Shown here: one piece after another, positions 9,480 to 18,224 of the stretch
How positions within the stretch are numbered: position 1 is the first letter of the stretch
Layout of the letters: each line of letters starts with the position of its first letter
Source of the DNA: JACNJF01 sp050288105
Lineage (GTDB): Bacteria; Pseudomonadota; Gammaproteobacteria; GCA-001735895
Assembly (NCBI GenBank): GCA_050288105.1
Contig: JBNKDE010000018.1
Span: 7,008 to 71,007, forward strand
DNA length: 64,000 nucleotides
Reading direction: 5' to 3'
The notes under the pieces: generated by a model
Database searches by the model: none
What the model saw: only the letters and a program-made list of their open reading frames with translations
Told to the model about the DNA's origin: nothing
Translations under genes and position numbers: made by a program

Positions 9480-11618
9480 TCATCGGATGTCGAGGTTGGC
9501 GCTCTGCAGAATTTTAGGCGTTACAAATATCAGTAATTCTGAACGCTCGTCTCTATCAATAGTGGATTTAAACAGGTTGCCTATTAAAGGAAGATCACTA
9601 AAAAAAGGAACTCTTGTAACCTGGGTTGATTGAATGGTTTCATAGATACCACCGAGCACAACAGTTTGTCCATTATCAACGAGTAACTGGGACTGAACTT
9701 CCCGGGTATCTATAGTTGGAGCATTTAATCCTTGTCCAAATGAAACATCCTCACCGCGAGAATCTTTGTGAACTTCAAGGTCCATAATGATTCTGTCATC
9801 AGGGGTGATTTGGGGAGTCGTTTCTAGCGACAAAACGGCTTTTCTGAATTTTAAGGTAGCCGCTCCATCGTCTAGCTCAAGATACGGGATCTCAACACCT
9901 TGCTCGATTCTGGCGGTATGAGAATCGGCAGTAATGACGCGAGGACTGGAAATAAGTTCACCACGGCCTTCAGTTTGAGCCGCTGATAATTCGAGCTCAA
10001 GAAGTGTGCCGAGAGGAAGTTTTGCCAGAGCTAGTGCAATAGATCCAGCAGGGTTTTGTACCGGCATGTTTACATTTAATGCATCACTATTGATCATTAA
10101 TTGTTCGTTGTCCAGCAAGGAATCAATTCCTCCCAGGGTGCCAGATGTAGCTGCACCGTTGCCTGATGTAGAGGTGCCATAACTGTCATTGCTAACACCA
10201 AATCTTACCCCGAGCTCTTTACTGAAGTCGTCGTTTGCAATGACTACTCTGGTTTCAATTAAGACCTGTCTTACTGGTATATCCAGCTCAGAAAGCAGCT
10301 GTCGAACACTAGCAAGGCTGGTATTGGTGTCTTTTACCAGCAGCGTGTTGGTGCGGGCATCTACACTTACCGAGCCGCGCGATGAAATGATGGAATTATC
10401 TTTTAACTTTAATAATTCTGCTATATCCGTCGCTTTTGCGTAGTTTACTTTGATAAACTCAGTTCGAAGTTGTTCTAACTCTTCTACTTGTTTACGTGCT
10501 TCCAGCTCAAGTTTCTCTCGTGCAGCAATTTCATCGGTAGGTGCTACTAAAATTACATTACCCGCTCTGCGCTGCGCCAGTCCCTTGGTTTTCAGGATGA
10601 TATCCATTGCCTGATCCCATGGGACATTTTTTAGCCTTAAGGTCAGATTACCCTCTACCGAGTCACTGACTACCAGATTTAAGCCTGTAAAATCTGCCAG
10701 CAGCTGTAAAACTGAACGCACTTCGATATCCTGAAAGTTAAGGGATAATCTTTCACCGGTAAATCCAAACTTCGCCTTTTTGCGTTTTTCTTCTTCAGCT
10801 TTGGATATCGGAGCGACTTCGATGGTATAGACCTGGTCGGTTTGATACGCAAGATGCTCAAAATCACCATTAGCTGTTATCGACATTTTGATAGAGGAGC
10901 CATCTTGCACGGTATCTATAAAGCTTATCGGCGTTGCAAAGTCGCTTACATCAAGTCTTCTCTGTAGTTCTGGCGGGAGCTGAGCCCCGATAAACTCGAC
11001 ATTAACGGCATCGTTTTCTCTGTATACATCCGTGGATATAGCTGTGCTGGTTAAATCAATTATAACTCGACCTTCTCCATTTGAACCGCGTTTGAAATCA
11101 ATATTAGTAATTCCTTTTGCTAAGGGGGCAGTGGTGTTTCGCTCAGATAAAGCTACAGGTGTTGTTTGATTGCCCTTACTGGCAGCAGCTGTTTGTACCG
11201 ATTCGGATTGGCTACCCGCTATGGTCATTATCATTTGGTTTCCACTTACTGAAGTTTTGTAGTCAGTGGAGTTTGAAAGATTGATAACTACGCGGGTCCG
11301 ACCTTTAGAGGCGGCAGTCAATATAGTCTGAATTGAGCCGATGCCAACACGATATGAACGTTGTTTTAACTGGTTTTCAGTGTCAGAAAAATCAAGAGCA
11401 ATGCGAGCAGGTTCGTCAATTGTGAAAGACCTGGGTTCTACAGCGTCCTCATCAAAGGTAAATACTAACTGTACGGCATTGCCAGTCATGACCGAGTAGT
11501 CAAGTCCAACAAGATTTCTTGCCTGTGTCTGGCCTAGATAAAAAATAATAAACAGGACGGCAATAAGTTTAGGTATTTTCACGGATTTGAATATTTGCAT
11601 TGAATTATAAAATTTCAT
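9480..11618 (-). CDS. pilQ: Type IV pilus outer-membrane secretin PilQ
   Basis: PilQ forms the multimeric outer-membrane pore through which the type IV pilus passes. I place the start at the ATG at 11618, preceded by GGGG at a good distance; an in-frame TTG at 11639 would overlap pilP. The 712-residue product has a signal segment (LIAVLFIIFYLGQTQA) and AMIN-type domains (VQLVFTFDEDAVEPRSF). The STN and N0/N1 domains start at LSLNFQDIEVRSVLQLLADFTG. The secretin domain includes VLIETRVVIANDDFSKELGVRFG and ends with LLIFVTPKIL. It is the last gene of pilMNOPQ. Confidence 0.95.
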   Translation of the reverse strand: MKFYNSMQIFKSVKIPKLIAVLFIIFYLGQTQARNLVGLDYSVMTGNAVQLVFTFDEDAVEPRSFTIDEPARIALDFSDTENQLKQRSYRVGIGSIQTILTAASKGRTRVVINLSNSTDYKTSVSGNQMIMTIAGSQSESVQTAAASKGNQTTPVALSERNTTAPLAKGITNIDFKRGSNGEGRVIIDLTSTAISTDVYRENDAVNVEFIGAQLPPELQRRLDVSDFATPISFIDTVQDGSSIKMSITANGDFEHLAYQTDQVYTIEVAPISKAEEEKRKKAKFGFTGERLSLNFQDIEVRSVLQLLADFTGLNLVVSDSVEGNLTLRLKNVPWDQAMDIILKTKGLAQRRAGNVILVAPTDEIAAREKLELEARKQVEELEQLRTEFIKVNYAKATDIAELLKLKDNSIISSRGSVSVDARTNTLLVKDTNTSLASVRQLLSELDIPVRQVLIETRVVIANDDFSKELGVRFGVSNDSYGTSTSGNGAATSGTLGGIDSLLDNEQLMINSDALNVNMPVQNPAGSIALALAKLPLGTLLELELSAAQTEGRGELISSPRVITADSHTARIEQGVEIPYLELDDGAATLKFRKAVLSLETTPQITPDDRIIMDLEVHKDSRGEDVSFGQGLNAPTIDTREVQSQLLVDNGQTVVLGGIYETIQSTQVTRVPFFSDLPLIGNLFKSTIDRDERSELLIFVTPKILQSANLDIR

Positions 11619-11631
11619 TAATGTATCCCCA

Positions 11632-12174
11632 TTATTCAATCAACGCGATGGCTGCTGAACGTTCGATATAATTTCCTAGACCGTCTGGAACAATTTCAGT
11701 CAGCTTTATTTCTACATCGGAGAGAGAAATTACTCGCCCATGATTCTGACCCAAATAGTTGCCTTCAAGAACCCTATGAATGGTGTTATCCGGGGCAAAA
11801 ATTAGCCCCCATTTGGTATTGTCTTTAGTCACGGTGCCTTTAAACCTCAACGTATCCAATGGGAAGTCCTCAAGGGGCTCTCTGGGGCGATCTATATCGG
11901 GTCGAGGCCCGGTAGCATTTGCATTTATAGTGTCGTCGATCTGTTCAGGACGCCTGAAATCTACCAGCTTGAATGGGTCGCGTAAATTTTGAGAGGTATA
12001 TTCAAAATTTTGGTAAGGAACAAACGGTGGAATGGGTTCTACACGACCAGGAGGCTTAGCCTTTGTCTGGTTGACAAATTGTTGTAAGTCACTCACTCCC
12101 TGGTTGCACGCGCTAATTCCAGCAAGAATCGAGATACTAAAAAAAGACCTTAATATAAATTTAAAAGAGGCCAT
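11632..12174 (-). CDS. pilP: Type IV pilus inner-membrane lipoprotein PilP
   Basis: PilP is the lipoprotein that links the PilN/PilO inner-membrane complex to the PilQ secretin. The 180-residue product begins with a lipoprotein signal peptide ending ILAGISACNQG, with the lipobox cysteine at about residue 23. A proline-rich linker follows (AKPPGRVEPIPPFVPY). The folded domain has RDPFKLVDF and LRFKGTVTKDNTKWGLIFAPDNTIHRV. The ATG overlaps the last base of the pilO stop region, and pilQ begins 13 nt after its stop. Confidence 0.94.
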   Translation of the reverse strand: MASFKFILRSFFSISILAGISACNQGVSDLQQFVNQTKAKPPGRVEPIPPFVPYQNFEYTSQNLRDPFKLVDFRRPEQIDDTINANATGPRPDIDRPREPLEDFPLDTLRFKGTVTKDNTKWGLIFAPDNTIHRVLEGNYLGQNHGRVISLSDVEIKLTEIVPDGLGNYIERSAAIALIE

Positions 12175-12782
12175 TACTGTTCATCCTCTCTCAGGTAGCG
12201 ATATGTTTTTGCGGTAGCTGTCATTTGTAACTTATCACTAGCAGGCTCATCTTTAGTGGCTTTTTTCTGTTCAAGCTTCAGGTCGTGCATGGTCACAATT
12301 CTAGGTAATGCTGCGACTCCGCTGATAAATGATGCCAAATCGTGGTAGGTACCTGAGACTTCGAGAGATATAGGCAGTTCAGCATAAAAACCTTTTTTCT
12401 CTTCAGCGCTAGGTTTGAATTTTTTAATTTCCAGCCCATTTGCAAGACCGGTCTGACTCACATCGACCAACAGGGACTCGACATCAGTTTTTTCGGGTAA
12501 TTGCCTTAGTATCGCCTGGAATGAAGCTTGCATTTCTGCAAGTTGCTCTTTGTAAAGGTCTAATTTTGCTGCCTTATCAGCTTTTGTGGTGAATTCGGTT
12601 TTTAATTCAATTTCTTTTTGTTCAACTTTTTTAAGACTGCTGAGCTGTTTTGTTGTATCAAAATATATTCCTGCCGCAATAATTAAAATAAATACTACGG
12701 CCAAAAAGCCATATTTAATCGGATTTGAAGCGTTTCCAAGATTATTGAGGTCTAAATTATTTAATTCGTCAGCGATGCTCAT
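12174..12782 (-). CDS. pilO: Type IV pilus alignment protein PilO
   Basis: PilO is an inner-membrane protein that dimerises with PilN to form the periplasmic alignment complex. It has 202 residues: a short cytoplasmic tail, one membrane helix at about residues 25-42 (YGFLAVVFILIIAAGIYF), a coiled coil (KQLSSLKKVEQKEIELKTEF), and a ferredoxin-like periplasmic domain with LPEKTDVESLLVDVSQTG and ELPISLEVSGTYHDLASFIS. It overlaps pilN by 4 nt. Confidence 0.94.
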   Translation of the reverse strand: MSIADELNNLDLNNLGNASNPIKYGFLAVVFILIIAAGIYFDTTKQLSSLKKVEQKEIELKTEFTTKADKAAKLDLYKEQLAEMQASFQAILRQLPEKTDVESLLVDVSQTGLANGLEIKKFKPSAEEKKGFYAELPISLEVSGTYHDLASFISGVAALPRIVTMHDLKLEQKKATKDEPASDKLQMTATAKTYRYLREDEQ

Positions 12783-13357
12783 TTTTGACCTCCAATTTTT
12801 TCATTTTCTTCAAGGTTAGGCGATGTTTGCTTTACGCTTAAAATAAATGAGCTAATACGGGTCACTTTTTTATCTTCTATCTCGATTACATCCAGATTTG
12901 GATCTGTTAACCAATCAGAAGAATTCAGGTTTCTCATATAGCTGGAGACTCGGGCATTTGATTCAGCCTCTCCAGTCAACTTAAGAATATTGTTATTCTG
13001 TTCAAGAGTTTTAAGAAATACTCCATTTGGAACAGTTGTAACGAGGTCAGTAAACAGGTGCACAATCGAGGGCCTGCTGGCTTGAAGATCCTGAATGACC
13101 TCCATGCGCTCAATCAGGCTTTTTCGCACCTTCTGTAGTTCGCTGATCTCTGCGATTTCTTTATCCAGTTTGGATATTTCGTTGGATAAGAACTGGTTTC
13201 TACTGGTTTGATAATCAATTTTGGAATTCATCTGTACGTGAATAAGTCCAACAATTGCAGCGCCCAGTATCATGCTGAGTACCAGCATGGTCATGAACTG
13301 TTTCTGTCTTTCCTGACGAAGTTCTTCCCGCCAGGGCAGTAGGTTGATGCGTGTCAT
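12779..13357 (-). CDS. pilN: Type IV pilus alignment protein PilN
   Basis: PilN anchors the cytoplasmic PilM ring to the membrane and pairs with PilO. The first residues carry the conserved PilM-binding motif (MTRINLLPWREE). One membrane helix follows at about 24-42 (MLVLSMILGAAIVGLIHV), then a coiled coil and a periplasmic domain with PNGVFLKTLEQNNNILKLTG. Its 192-residue length is typical. The start overlaps the pilM stop by 4 nt. Confidence 0.95.
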   Translation of the reverse strand: MTRINLLPWREELRQERQKQFMTMLVLSMILGAAIVGLIHVQMNSKIDYQTSRNQFLSNEISKLDKEIAEISELQKVRKSLIERMEVIQDLQASRPSIVHLFTDLVTTVPNGVFLKTLEQNNNILKLTGEAESNARVSSYMRNLNSSDWLTDPNLDVIEIEDKKVTRISSFILSVKQTSPNLEENEKIGGQK

Positions 13358-14421
13358 AGGTGTTCAGCTCCCCTGATGGCAAGACCTGCAGCTATCAGAA
13401 AAGATGGGCCATCCGCCTGAAGGTTGGCCTTATTGATTTTACCGGTAGTTGACATGTTCTGGAACGGATTAGCTATCGAGGTTGGAACCCCGATATGCGA
13501 TTCGGTTAATTCAGCCAGATCAGGAAGTGACGCTGTTCCGCCACCGAGTATCAGGTGGTCAATATTACTGATAGAGCTTCCTGCGGAGTAGAAAAACTGC
13601 AGAAATCGACTTACCTGCTGCGCAGTAGTTTCTTTAAATGGTTCCAGTACTTCGGGCTCGTAGTTATCGGGTAGACCTCCCTGACGTTTGGCGAGTCCCG
13701 CCTCATCATAGGAAAGTCCGTAGCGTCGCATAATTTCTTCAGTGAGCTGTTTGCCGCCAAAGTTTTGCTCACGGGTGTAGATCAGTTGATGGTTATGAAT
13801 AACACTCAGGCTGGTCATGGTGGCGCCAATATCGACTATCGCGACGGTTTGGTCATTTCCCTGATCCGGTAGACTGGCAGATAAAGTCTGAAATACGGTT
13901 TCGATAGTGTAGGCTTCAATATCGACGATTTTAGGGGTTAAACCAGCTAGCTCTACGGCGGCAATGCGATTGTCTACGTTTTCGCTTCTGCAGGCGGCGA
14001 GCAGCACATCTACAGTTTCCGAATTTCCCTCGCTTTCTCCTAGTATCTGAAAGTCGAGATTTACTTCTTCCAGCGGGTAGGGGATATATTGATCGGCTTC
14101 AAGTTGTATCTGGCCTTCCATCTCTTCATCATCGAGATTGGCGGGCATTGTGATTTTTTTGGTAATAACTGAAGATCCGGCGACGGCAATAGCACAAAAT
14201 TTTGATTTTACTTTTGACTTGTGCAGCGCACGCTTTACACTCTCACCGACAGCTTCAACTTCGGCTACGTTTTTATCCACCATGCTATTCGCTGGAAGTG
14301 GCTCAACAGCGATCCCCTCGATTCGATAGCTCGATCCAGATTTGCTGAGTTCGAGCAGCTTAATCGATGTGGAGCTGATATCGATACCGATTAAAGGCGG
14401 CTTTTTAGGTGTTAAAAACAC
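13354..14421 (-). CDS. pilM: Type IV pilus actin-like ATPase PilM
   Basis: PilM is a cytoplasmic actin-fold, FtsA-like ATP-binding protein that forms a ring under the pilus machine. It has 355 residues. Nucleotide-binding motifs visible are LIGIDISSTSIKLLEL, VAIVDIGATMTSLSV and LILGGGTASLPDLAE. The start is a GTG at 14421 preceded by GAGGGA. It is the first gene of the pilMNOPQ operon and is divergent from mrcA, an arrangement conserved in Pseudomonas and relatives. Confidence 0.95.
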   Translation of the reverse strand: MFLTPKKPPLIGIDISSTSIKLLELSKSGSSYRIEGIAVEPLPANSMVDKNVAEVEAVGESVKRALHKSKVKSKFCAIAVAGSSVITKKITMPANLDDEEMEGQIQLEADQYIPYPLEEVNLDFQILGESEGNSETVDVLLAACRSENVDNRIAAVELAGLTPKIVDIEAYTIETVFQTLSASLPDQGNDQTVAIVDIGATMTSLSVIHNHQLIYTREQNFGGKQLTEEIMRRYGLSYDEAGLAKRQGGLPDNYEPEVLEPFKETTAQQVSRFLQFFYSAGSSISNIDHLILGGGTASLPDLAELTESHIGVPTSIANPFQNMSTTGKINKANLQADGPSFLIAAGLAIRGAEHL

Positions 14422-14452
14422 AGGAGTCCCTCGGTTGTGACTGTGTTCAAGA

Positions 14453-14478
14453 ATGTTAATGATAATTTACATTAACAT
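14453..14478. promoter_or_regulatory. Perfect 9-bp inverted repeat in the pilM/mrcA intergenic region
   Basis: ATGTTAATG and CATTAACAT flank an 8-nt AT-rich spacer, 32 nt upstream of the pilM GTG and about 115 nt upstream of mrcA. Its size and dyad symmetry fit a repressor or activator site for the pil operon. No regulator can be named from the sequence. Confidence 0.45.
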
Positions 14479-14593
14479 CTACTTGTAAGTATATATTTTG
14501 TTAAATTATTCTTAAACCATGCCAAAGTCTAGTAGAAGATTTTCTTCTTGTCGATATTTTTCATGTGTTAGTTTATAAATATACCGTAACTTT

Positions 14594-17095
14594 ATGAAAA
14601 TTCTAGTAAAAATTTTAGCGGCGATGTTTGCGGCTGGTTTGCTGTTGTTTATCGCCGGAGTCCTGTTTGTGTTTCTGGTACTGGTGCCAAAATTGCCTTC
14701 AATAGACAGTCTGGAGGACGCTGAGCTGCAAGTGCCTTTACGCATCTACGATAAAAATGAATTCTTACTTGCTGAATATGGTGAGCATAGACGAATTCCA
14801 GTTAAATATGACGATATTCCAAAGAAAATTGAGCAGGCGTTCCTGGCAGCAGAGGATGATCAGTTCTGGGATCATGCGGGTGTTGATCCGCTGGCTTTAA
14901 TGGCGGCCGCGTTTGAGCTGGTAACTACAGGGAATAAGACTCGTGGTGGAAGTACCATTACCATGCAGGTGGCGCGGAATTTTTTTCTGTCTACAGAAAA
15001 AACCTATAGTCGAAAGTTGAATGAAATTTTACTGGCCCTGAAGATTGAAAGGGATCTGGATAAGAAAACCATTCTGGAGTTGTATCTGAATAAAATTTAC
15101 CTGGGCAAAAGGGCCTATGGCGTGGTTGCTGCCGCTCAGGTTTATTACGGCAAAACGCTTGAGGAATTAACTCTGGCCCAGACAGCTATGATTGCGGGCC
15201 TGCCAAAAGCACCTTCGCGCTACAACCCAATAACTAATCCCGATAGAGCGCTGATTCGTCGCGACCATATTATTCGTCGCATGAGCCAACTGGGGTTCAT
15301 TAATGAGGAAGAGTATCAGGCAGCGCGAGCAGAGCCGGTCACTGCGGAGTTACATAATGTAGAGGTGAGTGCGGATGCTCGCTACGTGACTGAAATGGTG
15401 CGTTCAGATATTTACGAAATGTATGGCGAAGACGCGTATAAAGCTGGCCTTAAAATATATACAACGATTGATGATCGTTTACAGCGTTCGGCAAATTTAT
15501 CCTTACGCGACGCATTATTAGCTTATGACAGGCGCCACGGTTATCGGGGTGTAGACGGAAAGATTGATCTCACACAGGTCGTACAGGACCCTTTTGAAGA
15601 TGGTTTGGTGGAGCCAGCAACTATCGGTAATCTGAAACGAGCCGTGGTTAAATCGGTGGAAGCGGATAAGGTGGTGGCGTATTTACCGGACTTCGTTCAG
15701 GTGGATATCCCTTTTGCTGAAGCCATCGAGTGGGCGCGTCCCTATGTGAATGAGAACGTCATCGGTGCTGCACTGGAAAAGCCGGCAGATGTGTTAGCTG
15801 CTGGTGATATTATCTGGGTTGAGCAGAAGGGGGATGTGTGGTGGCTGGCAGAGCTGCCTCAGGTACAGGGGGCGATTGTTTCGCTTAATCCTTCAAATGG
15901 GGCGATCCAGTCTCTGGTTGGTGGCTTTGACTATTTTCATCACAAGTTTAATCGTGCATTTCAGGCAAAACGTCAGCCAGGCTCAAATTTTAAACCTTTT
16001 ATATATTCGGCAGCTTTAGAGAAGGGTTTTACAGCAGCCAGTTTAATTAATGATGCGCCTGTTGTTTTTGATGATGATTCGTTAGAGGCAACCTGGCGTC
16101 CTGAAAACTACTCCGGTAAATTTTATGGACCGACGCGTCTGCGAGAGGCTCTTGTTAAGTCGCGCAACCTGGTCTCGATTCGAATCTTGCAGTCTATTGG
16201 GTTGCACTACGCTACTGCTTATGCACAAAAGTTTGGTTTTAATAAGAGTGATATGCCCTATGATTTATCCCTGGCGCTTGGAAGTGGCGCATTTTCTCCA
16301 CTGGAGATTGTGCGTTCTTACGCGGTATTCGCAAATGGCGGTTACCTGATAAAGCCTTATTATATAGAGCGTATCGAGTCCAGTAGTGGTGAGGTGCTGT
16401 TTCAGAATCAGCCGTTGACGGTTTGTCAGGGTTGTGAGCTGGCTACAGCGGAAGACAAAACCGAAGCCGTGGTAGAGCCTGCCGCTAATCCTGAAAAACT
16501 TGAGCAATCGGCTGTCGTAGAGACAGAAGATGGCAAATCGCAACAAGAGCAAACCCCGCAGGATCCACCTGTGGTCCAGTATGCTCCTCGTGTTATCAGT
16601 GCTCAGAATGCTTTTATCATGCGCAATATTTTGCGGGAAGTGGTCAGCAGAGGCACCGCCGTCAGGGCAAAGGTTCTGGGTAGAGCTGATATTGCGGGTA
16701 AGACGGGAACCACCAATGATCAGAAAGATGCCTGGTTTAGTGGCTTTAATGACCAAGTGGTGACGACCGCCTGGGTTGGTTTTGATGACCAGAAACCGCT
16801 GGGAGCCAGAGAGACAGGCGGGCGTGCGGCCTTACCTATGTGGGTTGATTATATGCGTGATGCGTTAAAGGATTTACCGGTGAATATTGAAGAACAGCCA
16901 GAGGATATAATTACTGTGCGGGTAGATTCGGATACCGGAGAGCGCGCCACCGAAAACTCAAAAAGGACGTACTTCGAAATCTTTAAGCTGGGAACAGAGC
17001 CCAAAGAATATACCGGAATAGCGAATAGCTCAGGGAACCAGTCCAGTGGTCAGGGCAGCATACAGGAAGAGAATATCGAAAACGAGATTTTCTAG
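14594..17095 (+). CDS. mrcA: Bifunctional penicillin-binding protein 1A
   Basis: PBP1A polymerises and cross-links peptidoglycan on the outer face of the inner membrane. The 833-residue product has an N-terminal membrane anchor (residues 5-30). The GT51 glycosyltransferase domain has the catalytic glutamate in AAEDDQFWDHAGVD and the motif GGSTITMQVARN. An OB-like insert is followed by the transpeptidase with SxxK in PGSNFKPFIY, SRN, and KTG in AGKTGTTNDQ. The C-terminus is a low-complexity tail rich in Ser, Gln and Glu. The divergent placement beside pilM is the usual gammaproteobacterial arrangement. Confidence 0.96.
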   Translation: MKILVKILAAMFAAGLLLFIAGVLFVFLVLVPKLPSIDSLEDAELQVPLRIYDKNEFLLAEYGEHRRIPVKYDDIPKKIEQAFLAAEDDQFWDHAGVDPLALMAAAFELVTTGNKTRGGSTITMQVARNFFLSTEKTYSRKLNEILLALKIERDLDKKTILELYLNKIYLGKRAYGVVAAAQVYYGKTLEELTLAQTAMIAGLPKAPSRYNPITNPDRALIRRDHIIRRMSQLGFINEEEYQAARAEPVTAELHNVEVSADARYVTEMVRSDIYEMYGEDAYKAGLKIYTTIDDRLQRSANLSLRDALLAYDRRHGYRGVDGKIDLTQVVQDPFEDGLVEPATIGNLKRAVVKSVEADKVVAYLPDFVQVDIPFAEAIEWARPYVNENVIGAALEKPADVLAAGDIIWVEQKGDVWWLAELPQVQGAIVSLNPSNGAIQSLVGGFDYFHHKFNRAFQAKRQPGSNFKPFIYSAALEKGFTAASLINDAPVVFDDDSLEATWRPENYSGKFYGPTRLREALVKSRNLVSIRILQSIGLHYATAYAQKFGFNKSDMPYDLSLALGSGAFSPLEIVRSYAVFANGGYLIKPYYIERIESSSGEVLFQNQPLTVCQGCELATAEDKTEAVVEPAANPEKLEQSAVVETEDGKSQQEQTPQDPPVVQYAPRVISAQNAFIMRNILREVVSRGTAVRAKVLGRADIAGKTGTTNDQKDAWFSGFNDQVVTTAWVGFDDQKPLGARETGGRAALPMWVDYMRDALKDLPVNIEEQPEDIITVRVDSDTGERATENSKRTYFEIFKLGTEPKEYTGIANSSGNQSSGQGSIQEENIENEIF

Positions 17096-17116
17096 CTCGC
17101 GATTTAACTGGAAGGG

Positions 17117-17147
17117 AAGGCTGTCACCAGGTGTGGCAGCCTTTTTA
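17117..17147 (+). terminator. Rho-independent terminator after mrcA
   Basis: Stem arms AAGGCTG and CAGCCTT enclose a partly paired loop and run into CTTTTTATTT. It lies between the mrcA stop and the convergent hemE stop, so it may serve both strands. Confidence 0.8.
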
Positions 17148-17151
17148 TTTG

Positions 17152-18222
17152 TCAGGCTCTAATAGCCCGTCCAAACTCATGTACCGCATCAACCAGCACC
17201 TTTAGATGGTCGGGGTTTACTGTTTGATGGATACCATGACCTAGATTGAACACATGCCCGTTATTTGGGCCGAATTTTTCAATTAGCTGTTTTACCTGCG
17301 CCCGAATTTCATCCGGTGAGGCATATAAAACATTCGGGTCCAGATTGCCCTGCAGCGCAACCTGCTCACCCACCCGCTGACGCGCTTCATCTATAGAGAT
17401 AGTCCAGTCCAGACCAATCGCATCGCATCCCGTGTTTGCGGTTAATTCGATCCATTGACCACCGCCCTTGGTAAATAAAGTCACCGGGATGGTAGTGCCA
17501 TTTTGCTTCGTATTTAGTTGTTCAACAATCTGCTGCATATAGCGCAACGAGAATTCCTGATAGGCTTCCGGGGTGAGTACGCCGCCCCAGGTGTCAAAAA
17601 TCATCAGCGATTGTGCGCCTGCTTCAATTTGGGCATTCAGGTAGCTGACTACCGATTGTGCGGTTACGTCCAGGATCCTGTGCAGGGATTTGGGCGCGCT
17701 GTAAAGCATGCCTTTGGAATGATGATAGTCTTTCGAGCTGCCACCTTCGATCATGTAGGTTGCAAGCGTCCAGGGGCTTCCACTAAAACCGATCAATGGT
17801 ACCTGTCCATCCAACTCGTGACGGATAAGGGTCACAGCATCTGTCACATAGCGTAGACTGTCTGCGGGATCCGGTACGAATAATTTGTCGATATCCGCCT
17901 GGCTGCGCAGCGGACGCTCGAATTTTGGCCCTTCGCCGGTACTAAAATACAGCCCGAGATTCATTGCATCAGGGATGGTTAAGATGTCCGAAAACAGAAT
18001 AGCTGCATCGAGGTCGAACCGACGTAAAGGTTGCAGAGTAACCTCGCAGGCAAGTTCGGGATTTTTGCACAGGTCAAGAAAGCTGCCAGCCTGTTTGCGG
18101 GTGGCTTTGTATTCCGGTAGGTAGCGACCAGCCTGGCGCATGATCCATACCGGGGTGGTATCGGTTTCCTGTTTCAGTAATGCTTTCAGGTAGCGGTCGT
18201 TCTTTAATTCAGGGAATCCCAT
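17152..18222 (-). CDS. hemE: Uroporphyrinogen decarboxylase
   Basis: HemE decarboxylates uroporphyrinogen III to coproporphyrinogen III in heme synthesis. It has 356 residues. The N-terminal signature WIMRQAGRYLPEYKATR carries the substrate-binding arginines. Other family motifs are AAILFSDILTIPDAMNL, GFSGSPWTLATYMIEGG and FNLGHGIHQTVNPDHL. It starts 2 nt after the gltD stop, so the two are cotranscribed. The order gltD-hemE is conserved in Pseudomonas, where gltB precedes gltD directly. Confidence 0.96.
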   Translation of the reverse strand: MGFPELKNDRYLKALLKQETDTTPVWIMRQAGRYLPEYKATRKQAGSFLDLCKNPELACEVTLQPLRRFDLDAAILFSDILTIPDAMNLGLYFSTGEGPKFERPLRSQADIDKLFVPDPADSLRYVTDAVTLIRHELDGQVPLIGFSGSPWTLATYMIEGGSSKDYHHSKGMLYSAPKSLHRILDVTAQSVVSYLNAQIEAGAQSLMIFDTWGGVLTPEAYQEFSLRYMQQIVEQLNTKQNGTTIPVTLFTKGGGQWIELTANTGCDAIGLDWTISIDEARQRVGEQVALQGNLDPNVLYASPDEIRAQVKQLIEKFGPNNGHVFNLGHGIHQTVNPDHLKVLVDAVHEFGRAIRA

Positions 18223-18224
18223 TT

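Noticed and set aside
16170..16195. GATTCGAATC motif resembling a tRNA T-loop
   Set aside because: It lies inside the mrcA coding sequence and no cloverleaf can be built around it; I see no tRNA or rRNA gene in the window.
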